Positions 1-6,573 of a stretch of DNA of 11,947 nucleotides are shown in pieces (the stretch's first letter is position 1; each line of letters starts with the position of its first letter). A program made the translations under genes and the position numbers. The notes under the pieces are model-generated. The model had not been told where the DNA came from. It searched no databases and saw nothing but the letters and a program-made list of their open reading frames with translations. The DNA is from Candidatus Geohydrothermomicrobium daggyaiense. Its GTDB lineage: Bacteria; Actinomycetota; Geothermincolia; Fen-727; JACVIW01. The stretch covers positions 1-11,947 of the forward strand of contig JACVIW010000049.1 of assembly GCA_015711695.1 (NCBI GenBank), given 5' to 3'.

Positions 1-5
1 GCTGA

Positions 6-302
6 AGTCAACCGCTGTGTCCCCCCACCGACGGCCGGACAAGTCCGGCCGCGACGACTCCACGGGGCGGCCGCCACGACTCCACTGTCCGGCTCCGGCC
101 GGACAAGTCCGGCCGCTACGAATCACTGTGGGACTGCGACGCGCTCAACGACGCGTATGTGGCCACAGTAGTGATGCGTTCGATCCGCGGCCGGATCGCG
201 GACGAGCTGGCCCGTCAATTCGCCGCCGCCGACATCGAGCCGATCAGCAGTAGCATGCTAAACAAACACAAGATGTGGTGGGAGGAATATATCCGGAGAT
301 GA
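6..302 (+). CDS. GC-rich ORF fragment of unknown function, foreign to the rest of the window
   Basis: This frame is open from just after a stop at 3-5 to a TGA at 300-302. From about 126 to 254 it looks coding: 36 of 43 codons end in G or C, and the predicted peptide (near ALNDAYVATVV and GRIADELARQF) is a plausible amphipathic helical sequence. I do not recognise the family and see no Shine-Dalgarno-led start; the first in-frame ATG is at 174. Composition drops sharply after about 255, so the last residues (from about SSSMLNKHK onward) probably read through a junction into unrelated DNA and are not the native C-terminus. It is either a remnant of a horizontally acquired or rearranged gene or the edge of an assembly chimera. 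The repeat-rich first 110 bases may not be coding. Confidence 0.3.
   Translation, partial: SQPLCPPTDGRTSPAATTPRGGRHDSTVRLRPDKSGRYESLWDCDALNDAYVATVVMRSIRGRIADELARQFAAADIEPISSSMLNKHKMWWEEYIRR
32..116. repeat. GC-rich palindromic repeat, two exact copies plus degenerate units
   Basis: A 21-base sequence occurs identically at 32-52 and 96-116. Its core is a perfect inverted repeat, GGCCGGAC-AA-GTCCGGCC (33-50 and 97-114), able to form an 8-bp hairpin or be a two-fold protein site. A second motif follows each copy and also occurs between them: GCGACGACTCCAC at 51-63, GCCACGACTCCAC at 73-85 and a decayed GCTACGAATCAC at 115-126. The 64-base offset between the exact copies is not a multiple of three, so the repeat does not keep one reading frame. 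It could be a REP-like or operator-like element of a high-GC genome. Nothing similar occurs later in the window. Confidence 0.75.
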
Positions 303-1630
303 TGCGCGCGGCAAGCTCATGCCTTACTAATGTGGACGGGTATTACGTCAGCCTCGCGCTCAAAGCGATGAGGCTCGGGGTTGCCATGGCTTATCAGAGC
401 CAGCTCTTGAACGAATACTGCCAGGACATCCTTTTCGGCACGCCCCGCCCTCACAAAATGAGAGTTGACCTAGGGGTTCTGGACCCTGATTATGTAAACG
501 TTCTTCCGAATGGACACGAACCATTCCTCGGTTTTGCGTTGATTGATCTGGCAAGAGATCCCTCCTGGCAGGAGAAAGCCCGCGCCGCAGGAGCGAAAGG
601 CTTGAGAATAATTGCCAATATCGAAACTGGTCAGGAGATCATCCAGAGATGGGAGATGGACGATGTCCTGTGGGGATTCACCGGCAACTGGATAATGCAG
701 GAAGCGGTACTCTCGTCGGGCTGCGTTGATCTCTTCGCGTGCGATATGAATTGCTCCATGCCAGTGGATCCCATTTATGCCAGGAAATATGGTTTCAGGC
801 TTGTCCCGGTAAGCGATCTCGTCGCCTTTGAGGGGGTGAAAGAAAGGGTTAATTATCGCCCCGAAAAAGCAGGAGAACAAGCGTCAATTCTTCTAGAGAT
901 GGCGATTGACAATTTCCGCGAGCGCAAGAAGAACATCAAAGCTGCAGAAGGATACCCTATGAAAGAAGCGATTGTCGGTTTTTCAAGTGAGAGCATCCTT
1001 GAGGCTCTCGGGGGAACGCTTGAGCCTCTCCTCGATGCTATCAAGCAGAGCAAAATAAAGGGAGTCGCCGGGCTTGTTTCCTGCACAACCCTGCGCAATA
1101 CCGGACAGGACTCACACAGTGTGGCTATCGCAAAAGAACTAATAGCAAATGACATTCTTATTCTTTCCATGGGCTGCGGAAACGCCGCCATGCAACTTGC
1201 GGGACTTTGCAGTACTGAGAGCCTTCCGCTTGCCGGCGAAAACTTGAAAGAGGTGTGCACAAGCCTGGGTATTCCCCCCGTTTTAAGTTACGGAACCTGC
1301 ACAGACACAGGAAGGTTAGCTGACCTCCTTGCATCAATTTCCGCCGCGCTCGGAAACGCGCCGATACCGGATCTTCCCGTCGTCGCAGCCGCTCCGGAGT
1401 ACATGGAACAGAAAGCGACAATCGACGCATTGTTCGCCCTCGCCCTCGGGCTTTATACCTACGTGAACCCGGTGCCGACTGTCACGGGCGCACCCAATCT
1501 CGTGAAACTCCTGACATCGGAACTATCCGGGATAACCGGCGCGACACTGAGCGTTGAAACTGACGTTAAAAAAGCCGTGGAGGGAATGCTCAAGCACATT
1601 GAGTCAAAAAGGAGGAAACTCGGGATCTAA
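275..1630 (+). CDS. CooS-like CODH-scaffold protein with hybrid-cluster-type ligands, N-terminus missing
   Basis: Residues number from GTG 275, the first start-like codon after the in-frame TAG at 251-253; it has no Shine-Dalgarno, so it is probably not a native start. Homology to anaerobic Ni-CODH (CooS) is clear throughout, for example DILFGTPRP (51-59), FSSES (236-240), LGIPPVL (331-337) and a GTCTD site matching GSCVD. Aligned by eye to Carboxydothermus CODH-II, the C-cluster ligands His261, Cys333, Cys446, Cys476 and Cys526 correspond to H81, C160, C270, C301 and C342, but Cys295 is replaced by E117 (in NIETGQE). His, Glu and four Cys, plus E378 in EQK, is the ligand set of hybrid cluster protein, whose Fe/S/O cluster handles hydroxylamine or NO. 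CO oxidation is therefore doubtful; deviant CODHs such as CooS-V are the better model. About 190 residues bearing the B and D clusters are absent, so this is a truncated gene or an assembly break. Confidence 0.88.
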   Translation: MVGGIYPEMMRAASSCLTNVDGYYVSLALKAMRLGVAMAYQSQLLNEYCQDILFGTPRPHKMRVDLGVLDPDYVNVLPNGHEPFLGFALIDLARDPSWQEKARAAGAKGLRIIANIETGQEIIQRWEMDDVLWGFTGNWIMQEAVLSSGCVDLFACDMNCSMPVDPIYARKYGFRLVPVSDLVAFEGVKERVNYRPEKAGEQASILLEMAIDNFRERKKNIKAAEGYPMKEAIVGFSSESILEALGGTLEPLLDAIKQSKIKGVAGLVSCTTLRNTGQDSHSVAIAKELIANDILILSMGCGNAAMQLAGLCSTESLPLAGENLKEVCTSLGIPPVLSYGTCTDTGRLADLLASISAALGNAPIPDLPVVAAAPEYMEQKATIDALFALALGLYTYVNPVPTVTGAPNLVKLLTSELSGITGATLSVETDVKKAVEGMLKHIESKRRKLGI

Positions 1631-1794
1631 ATTTGTCCCGGACTGGTAGTTTGATTTCCCAGGCATCACTCAACATCTCATGCCATCTATAGGGTATCGA
1701 TCTTGAATCCAGGAAAGCGCGCTTACGGTTACCATTATGCTAGCGAGCATTTATTTTACGGGTTAACCAGAGAACGTCGGCGCAGTTACTTTTT

Positions 1795-1884
1795 CTGGTG
1801 CTTATAAAAGCTGCTGTTTTAATCTGTGCCTGAAAAACCTTTTCAAACCGATGTAACCTATGTTTACCTTTCTTCAAGCACCAG
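1795..1884. repeat. Long inverted repeat with nested hairpin upstream of the deacetylase
   Basis: CTGGTGCTT (1795-1803) is perfectly complementary to AAGCACCAG (1876-1884), 72 bases apart. Inside lies a second perfect hairpin, TGAAAA (1831-1836) / TTTTCA (1840-1845) with a 3-base loop. The arrangement would let a transcript fold into a closed outer stem with an inner stem-loop. It ends 25 bases before the likely -35 box at 1909, so it lies outside the mRNA leader if that promoter is used. It may be a small RNA, an upstream operator pair or chance. Confidence 0.4.
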
Positions 1885-1908
1885 CAGGATATCGAGTCCG
1901 TCTACGAA

Positions 1909-1937
1909 TTGACATTCATTTCCGTCACTGATAACTT
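1909..1937 (+). promoter_or_regulatory. Candidate sigma70-type promoter of the PIG-L gene
   Basis: A perfect TTGACA (1909-1914), a 17-base spacer and a weak -10 TAACTT (1932-1937). Transcription would begin near 1944, which fits an ATG at 1979 and rules against the in-frame ATG at 1943. Confidence 0.45.
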
Positions 1938-1978
1938 GATGTGTGCGATCTTTTCTACAAGGGTCCGGGGGGCGAGAA

Positions 1979-2923
1979 ATGCGCCGGGAGTCCTTCAAAA
2001 AATTATCCCTGAGAAAAATAATCAGGCCTCTTTCGATTGCTCTTTTGCTTGCCGTTCTTCTTTTATCAGTCCATCCAACCTTCTCCGCGGCGTTGAACGC
2101 AAAATCGGCTCAGCGAAGCTCTCCCTACGTTTCGGACCCCGCATCCTTTTCAAAGCTCGAATTACCCTTCTCTCCCTTTATTTTCGTCTTCGCTCATCAG
2201 GATGATGAAATTGCTTATTTCGCCATGATGAAGAAACTGGTTGAAAGAGGACATCACATAAAAATCCTTTGGATCACCGATGGCGGGGCATCCGCGCCGC
2301 CTGATATCAGAAGAAAAGAATCAAGGGATGCTTTGTCCCTTATCGGAATAAAAGAGGATTCGCTCATTTTCTGGGACTACCCGGACGGGAAATCCATCTT
2401 TTACCCGGTGGAAATCGTGGATAGATTGACTGTGTTGATGCGTAGAATAAAACCACGTGCGCTTTTCGTACCGGCCTATGAGGGAGGTCATCCCGATCAT
2501 GACTTCGCGCATTTCGCGGCCGTCACCGCGGCGATGAGAATGAAACATCCCCCGGATATCTTCGAAGCGCCCCTTTACAACAGATACAATACTTCAATAG
2601 TTGCGTTTAACCAGTTCATTCCAGCAGAAACCCCCACCCTCTACACATACATGACGCGCTGCGAGGTGTTTTTAAAATTTCGCGCGTTTCTCACTTACCG
2701 TAGCCAGTTCTGGGGAACGGTTCTTCCCGCTTTAATATTCGGCGGTCCGCGCCTTTTCGACCCAAAGGAACCTTATAGGAAGAAACCTTCATGGAATTAT
2801 CTCAATCCGCCTCACGAAGGAGAGCTTTATTACGAGAGCTTTCCGCTGAAATGCACACTTGGAATCACGTTCAAAGATTTTGCCGAAGCGGTGCGCAAGG
2901 TGTTGTCAGCCAGGCAACAGTGA
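1979..2923 (+). CDS. Exported PIG-L/LmbE-family N-acetylglucosamine-type deacetylase
   Basis: A predicted zinc-dependent deacetylase of the LmbE/PIG-L/MshB fold, which removes acetyl groups from N-acetylglucosaminyl compounds. AHQDDE (72-77) is a variant of AHPDDE and HPDHD (171-175) carries the remaining metal ligand; H73, D76 and H174 are the expected zinc residues and D75 the catalytic base. A basic N-terminus (KKLSLRK) and a hydrophobic stretch at about 17-31 look like a signal peptide or anchor, placing the enzyme outside the cytoplasm, so envelope glycan or glycolipid is a more likely substrate than a cytosolic thiol precursor. ATG 1979 was chosen over 1943 because a G-rich Shine-Dalgarno (GGGGGG) precedes it and the promoter leaves no leader for 1943. 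At 314 residues it is longer than minimal PIG-L proteins; the C-terminal ~95 residues (YRSQFWG onward) fit the family's extended form. The actual substrate is unknown. Confidence 0.85.
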   Translation: MRRESFKKLSLRKIIRPLSIALLLAVLLLSVHPTFSAALNAKSAQRSSPYVSDPASFSKLELPFSPFIFVFAHQDDEIAYFAMMKKLVERGHHIKILWITDGGASAPPDIRRKESRDALSLIGIKEDSLIFWDYPDGKSIFYPVEIVDRLTVLMRRIKPRALFVPAYEGGHPDHDFAHFAAVTAAMRMKHPPDIFEAPLYNRYNTSIVAFNQFIPAETPTLYTYMTRCEVFLKFRAFLTYRSQFWGTVLPALIFGGPRLFDPKEPYRKKPSWNYLNPPHEGELYYESFPLKCTLGITFKDFAEAVRKVLSARQQ

Positions 2924-2941
2924 ACCCGCTCCGCTTTTTTT
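2886..2941 (+). terminator. Weak candidate terminator at the end of the PIG-L gene
   Basis: AAGCGG (2886-2891) can pair with CCGCTT (2931-2936), enclosing a TGTTG/CAACA hairpin (2901-2905, 2915-2919), and a run of seven T follows (2935-2941). The stem is interrupted and overlaps the end of the coding sequence, so this is only a possibility. Confidence 0.25.
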
Positions 2942-3257
2942 CGGCGCCAGAAAGGCAGTGGAATAAATCGCACTAAAGCTCTTAATCCAGGCAGAAAGCC
3001 CGATTTCATTTCTTGCCTTTTCTGAATTGTGGTGGCATTCAATAAAGTCAATAATAAAAGCCTAATTTTGAGAAGCAATTTAAATTTTTCCGATTTGTCC
3101 GGTCGCTGCGCAGGTAAGAACGTGAAACCATAATCCCGCACATGGCCTACCAGGGAATTAGCGCAAATCGTTTAACTACTTTCCTTACGCCGTAATTGTC
3201 GCACCACGGTCATAAAATAAATCCGGACGAGCAACGAAACTTAAGGGGGATTTAAAA
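2924..3257. other. 334-base intergenic region
   Basis: No gene or recognisable RNA. The base sequence becomes AT-rich towards 3257. TAAAAT at 3213-3218 could be a -10 box for the next gene, but no -35 sits at the right distance. The strong ribosome site AAGGGGGA (3243-3250) closes the region. Confidence 0.5.
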
Positions 3258-4493
3258 ATGTTTGATATGGGCAACACCTGCTATGTCAAAAGAGATATCC
3301 ACGCTGGCGGAAAGCTTATCTTCAAAGAAGGTGAGATAGTCACCATCGAAAGAATAAGCCCCCATGCCCGGCGCCCGGAGTACAAGTATGTCGTCTTCTC
3401 AGTAAGAGCAGGAAAATATTTTCTCCTATCTGAAATGGACCTCAGCGCAGCAGCAGATACACCCTCCAAGGAAATAGAAACAAAAACCAGCGGAATTCCG
3501 TCAACCGAAAGAACCACGCGGACACTCAGGGGCTCGGATGACGCCCTTAAGGAATCAAAGACGCCAGGCATTTCGCATGTCCCGCGGGCAGAAACAGAGC
3601 GTATCTCTTCTGCTCCAGGCGCTTTCGCAAAGACAGAAACGCCCGCTTCCCTTTCGAGAACCAAGGGAAAACGCGTGCCATTACCCGAAAGAACCCATCC
3701 CCTGAAAAGTCGTGCAAAAATGAGCAAAAGGAGCAAAATTCTATTACCGGTACTTCTCGGCTTTGCCTTCCTAATGGTGGTCGCCATCTTCTTTACAAAG
3801 GGAAAAGAAAGAACCACGTTAGAGAACACGTTAAGCACCCAAAACCATAGTTATGAAAGCGAAACCGAACCCGAGTCCCCTGCGAGCGCGTCATCCTTTG
3901 AGGGACTCATCTCGATCGAAAACCTCGTCGAGGGCCAGAAGGTTACCGCAGGAACATACACAGTATCCGGGAGATTTCTTCTTCCTTCCTCCTTAAATAT
4001 TAATGGCGTCCCGGTGGGTGTTGCTCCGGGAACCAACGAGTTCCACCATCCTGTGACGATAAACGAAGGAGAAAATGCCCTGCTTTTTGTCGCAGTAGAT
4101 GAAAAGGGGAAACAATTTTCAAAAGAAGTGAGGGTTACCGGCGTGCTTTCGCCAGAGATGTATAAAGCATCATGCCCCCCGGGCCCTCCCTACAACGTGC
4201 TCAAGAAGAACCCGGAGGCTTACAAGGGAACCCGCTGCCATTACAGGGGAAAAGTTGTCCAGGCTATGGAATCTATGGGAACGACAATGCTCAGGGTTGA
4301 CATCACGCACAAGGGTTACGGATTCTGGGATGACACGATATACGTTACCCTTGGAGGTTCGACGCCCGCAGTTGAAGACAGCATGGTGGTTGTTTATGGA
4401 ACAATCGCTGGCAGTTACACATATCAGTCAATCGCCGGGTGGACCATAACACTGCCGTGGATCATGGCCGAATACGTTGATGTCGTTGGATAA
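3258..4493 (+). CDS. Single-pass membrane protein with cytoplasmic N-domain, Ig-like and OB-like outer domains
   Basis: I do not know the function. Residues 1-62 form a compact beta-rich domain (CYVKRDIH, KYVVFS, LLSEMDL), SH3-like in appearance. Residues 63-155 are a Ser/Thr/Glu/Lys-rich low-complexity linker in which ERT recurs; the 11-base GAAAGAACCAC encoding it occurs at 3507 and 3807. A transmembrane helix spans about 161-179 after a basic run (KMSKRSK), so residues 1-158 are probably cytoplasmic and the rest outside. Residues 217-296 match the pattern of bacterial Ig-like or glucodextranase-B-like domains (VEGQKVTAG, TVSGRF, ININGVPV-like strand, INEGENALLFVAVDEKG). Residues 303-411 resemble an OB-fold: KKNPEAYKGTRCHYRGKV, then IYVTLGG and VVVYGTI; C306 and C327 could form a disulphide. 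AAGGGGGA lies seven bases before the ATG. The gene stands alone. A sensor or envelope scaffold is a guess. Confidence 0.75.
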   Translation: MFDMGNTCYVKRDIHAGGKLIFKEGEIVTIERISPHARRPEYKYVVFSVRAGKYFLLSEMDLSAAADTPSKEIETKTSGIPSTERTTRTLRGSDDALKESKTPGISHVPRAETERISSAPGAFAKTETPASLSRTKGKRVPLPERTHPLKSRAKMSKRSKILLPVLLGFAFLMVVAIFFTKGKERTTLENTLSTQNHSYESETEPESPASASSFEGLISIENLVEGQKVTAGTYTVSGRFLLPSSLNINGVPVGVAPGTNEFHHPVTINEGENALLFVAVDEKGKQFSKEVRVTGVLSPEMYKASCPPGPPYNVLKKNPEAYKGTRCHYRGKVVQAMESMGTTMLRVDITHKGYGFWDDTIYVTLGGSTPAVEDSMVVVYGTIAGSYTYQSIAGWTITLPWIMAEYVDVVG

Positions 4494-5055
4494 ATATTAA
4501 AGTTTGCTTGCGCTGATCTTCCTGACAATCTGAATCCTCTGGCTGGGAGCGACGCATACGAGTTCGGCGCGCGTAGAGTTAGTTCGCTCTTAATAGTGAA
4601 AAATTTGTTATGACTTAAGCCCAAAGCATGATATTACCCAGGGCAGCTCCCTGGAACAAATAAAATCGTTTTTGGCTTCTTCAAAGCGCTTTTGTTATCA
4701 TGACTTTCTTTTTTTTCATTTGAAAATATACCCGCGATGCTACAAAAACCTCACAACCTTTTATAAGCCAATTTAAAAAGAGCATAGTACCCTCCAGGGA
4801 AACAAGGTAGTTCAAATCAGCAAGTCGCAAACTTATATGTAAATAACAACTGGAAGAAAATCAGAAAGTTACAAAGCTTTGTCCTTATTAATGCCGGGTC
4901 ATAAGCAAAAAAGCAATCTTCTTGCCGTTCGAATAGTGGTAAAATATCGCAAATCAGACTGTAGTCTTAAAACTGAAAGCCAGTTTTGAAAATTACTGGT
5001 AAGCTTTTTAACGTTGCAGCCTTTAGCCAGGGAAGAAAAAGAAAGGAGAAACGCC
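4494..5055. other. 562-base intergenic region, AT-rich, with a short hairpin
   Basis: No convincing ORF. A perfect hairpin CCAGGG-CAGCT-CCCTGG lies at 4638-4654; no T-tract follows directly (the nearest T-run is about 15 bases on), so it is a poor terminator. A small palindrome AAAGCGCTTT follows at 4684-4693. TTGAAA (4986-4991), 17 bases, then TAACGT (5009-5014) is a weak promoter candidate for the chagasin-like gene. Confidence 0.45.
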
Positions 5056-5058
5056 ATT
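5044..5058 (+). promoter_or_regulatory. Strong Shine-Dalgarno placed for an ATT start codon
   Basis: AGGAG at 5044-5048, within AGAAAGGAG, is followed by seven bases and then ATT at 5056-5058, in frame with the lipoprotein. No ATG, GTG or TTG lies at a usable distance after it. This site decides the start chosen for the next gene. Confidence 0.5.
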
Positions 5059-5823
5059 AAATTCAGAGGAAAACAAAAAATTCTGGTTTTAACGCTTACC
5101 CTTTCCGTTGCCATAATGCTGGCTTTCACTTCTGGATGCGGAAAGAAGGAGCAAAAGCAGGTCAAGCAGGAATCCAGAATTGAGGAGTTAAGAGAGACCA
5201 TCAACGCCGAAACCAGTCAGTATTTCGAGATATTTCTCGAATCCAATCCAAGTACAGGCTACACATGGCAAACCGTTCAACCACCTGACGAGAACATTGT
5301 AAGACTTGTGAACTCCCGCTTTATGGCGCTGGCGGGCGAAACAAAAGTCGGAGCACCGGGTCAGGAGGTGTTCCAGTTTGTCGGGACAGGGCCAGGATCA
5401 ACAACTGTAATTCTTGAATATTTAAGAACATGGGAGAAAGACAAACTCCCCGCGAAAAGATACATTCTTACCGCCAATGTCACCCAGGCCGACAATAATG
5501 TCACAAGTTCAGTAAGTGTTGAGGCTGGACATGAGTTGAACCTTGCCGTCGATAAAGAGCCAGATGCGGGCTTTTCATGGACTCTCGCGAAAAAACCTGA
5601 CGAAAGCATACTCAAGCTTGCTGGAACCGAAGTTATACCCAGTCAGGCTCCGGGCAGCACCGCTAAGGAAGTCTGGAAATTCCTCGGTGTTGTTCCGGGA
5701 AATACTTCATTTTCCCTTGAATACCGCGCTCCCGGGGAGACAACCACACCGGTTAAGAAACACACAGTCAAAGTAACAGTGACTCCCGCCCCTGCCAAGA
5801 AACCTGAATCCTCCAAGAGCTAA
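5056..5823 (+). CDS. Lipoprotein with two chagasin-like (inhibitor I42) domains
   Basis: A predicted surface lipoprotein of 255 residues. The N-terminus KFRGKQK, a hydrophobic stretch and the lipobox TSGC place the lipidated Cys at 28. Two tandem domains of the chagasin/ICP (MEROPS I42) family follow; that family inhibits papain-like cysteine proteases through three loops. In domain 1 (about 45-143) all three are visible: NPSTGYTW (64-71), GAPGQEVFQF (99-108) and the RPW-like YLRTWE (122-127). In domain 2 (about 150-243) they are degenerate: EPDAGFSW (168-175), PGSTAKEVWKF (199-209) and YRAPGE (223-228), which lacks the Trp, so only domain 1 may inhibit. A Pro/Lys/Ser tail ends the protein. 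The ATT start is chosen for its Shine-Dalgarno; the alternative TTG at 5014 adds 14 residues but has no ribosome site. No cysteine protease is encoded nearby. Confidence 0.8.
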   Translation: MKFRGKQKILVLTLTLSVAIMLAFTSGCGKKEQKQVKQESRIEELRETINAETSQYFEIFLESNPSTGYTWQTVQPPDENIVRLVNSRFMALAGETKVGAPGQEVFQFVGTGPGSTTVILEYLRTWEKDKLPAKRYILTANVTQADNNVTSSVSVEAGHELNLAVDKEPDAGFSWTLAKKPDESILKLAGTEVIPSQAPGSTAKEVWKFLGVVPGNTSFSLEYRAPGETTTPVKKHTVKVTVTPAPAKKPESSKS

Positions 5824-6573
5824 TACTGAAACGACGATATCAATACCAACAAAACCCAGGACCCGCACCTCAAATCGAGCATTGAAGGCTCAAATAGCCA
5901 CAGATCGGTAGATATTCACCGCTATAGCCGTTCCCCTAAGGCAGGTTATAAAATGGCTCTGAAGACCACACTGATAGCCCCTGCCCTTGTACGACTGAGA
6001 TCTTATTGCGTTTTTGCGGTAAAAATATGCAGCCGGAACTTCAATACATGATGCGGTGGGAAAAGAATCTTCGCCTTCGAAGCGGAAAGTAGAGAAATCA
6101 AGCTTAAAAGCATGTTGCCTCACCTGATAAATGCACCGATACACCGCAGAAAAAAGCAAAATTTGACGTCCTGGTAATTACGTTTTTCCATGTCAGAACT
6201 ACTCCGACTTCACCGGAAAAATTTTATCCTTCTAACATTCAACTTTTGTCGGTTCATAATTCCTCTGGCAAACTCACACCGACTAAATAAACGCGTGGAG
6301 AATATCTTTCGCCATCACAAAAAATAGATGAGTGTACCGTCAAATTTTTTGTTTTTGTTATGGAACTGACCTTGAACAAAACCGTGCTTCGTTTCCTGAG
6401 CCCTTGAATGACTACGAACAATCATTCGCACTTAAAAATTTTTACGAAAATCTTGATATCCCTTAAACGCCGCAAAATAAGAAAAAAGTCACTTAGACCT
6501 TTATGCTTTATGAATAAAGAAAAAAATCTCGGATTAACTTATAATCCAGATTAGAAAAACACCAGGAGCGGTA
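5824..6573. other. 750-base intergenic region with several short inverted repeats
   Basis: I see no convincing gene on either strand and no tRNA. Inverted repeats include TTTTTCC/GGAAAAA (6183-6189, 6215-6221), GTCGGT/ACCGAC (6248-6253, 6278-6283), TTTTGTT/AACAAAA (6353-6359, 6375-6381) and the 12-base palindrome TAAAAATTTTTA (6433-6444). A GGCAGG/CCTGCC pair encloses GGCT/AGCC near 5940-5990. The AT-rich right half probably includes the acyltransferase promoter. It may hold a small RNA or decayed genes, but nothing can be named. Confidence 0.45.
6540..6545 (+). promoter_or_regulatory. Candidate -10 box for the acyltransferase gene
   Basis: A consensus TATAAT lies 28 bases before the start codon. 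The -35 region is only A-rich (AAAGAAAAA), with no good TTGACA match. Confidence 0.4.

Larger units (their letters stand above)
1631..1978. other. 348-base intergenic region
   Basis: No convincing gene on either strand. It holds a long inverted repeat (1795-1884) with a smaller hairpin inside, and a good -35 box at 1909, both described separately. No GC-rich hairpin with a T-tract follows the CODH-like gene, so no intrinsic terminator is visible. Confidence 0.6.

Noticed and set aside
470..880. Minus-strand ORF of 136 codons inside the CODH-like gene
   Set aside because: Antisense shadow of a strongly conserved protein.
254..1630. Functional CO-oxidising carbon monoxide dehydrogenase
   Set aside because: The Cys295 ligand is replaced by Glu and the B/D-cluster region is absent, so a plain CODH call would mislead.
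1909..2205. Plus-strand ORF of 98 codons overlapping the start of the PIG-L gene
   Set aside because: It begins at the TTG of the likely -35 box and lies in another frame of the PIG-L gene; no ribosome site.
3507..3817. Repeated GAAAGAACCAC as a mobile or CRISPR-like repeat
   Set aside because: The copies are in-frame ERT codons within a low-complexity linker, so they are explained by protein composition.
3281..3838. Minus-strand ORF of 185 codons opposite the Ig/OB membrane protein
   Set aside because: It is antisense to a gene with a good ribosome site and clear domain pattern; its open length reflects the low-complexity linker on the other strand.
4638..4654. CCAGGG/CCCTGG hairpin as an intrinsic terminator of the 3258 gene
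   Set aside because: It lies about 145 bases after the stop and is not followed directly by a T-tract.
5890..6159. Minus-strand ORF of 89 codons in the 750-base spacer
   Set aside because: It starts at TTG without a ribosome site, the peptide resembles no family I know, and it runs through AT-rich spacer with no coding bias; treated as chance.
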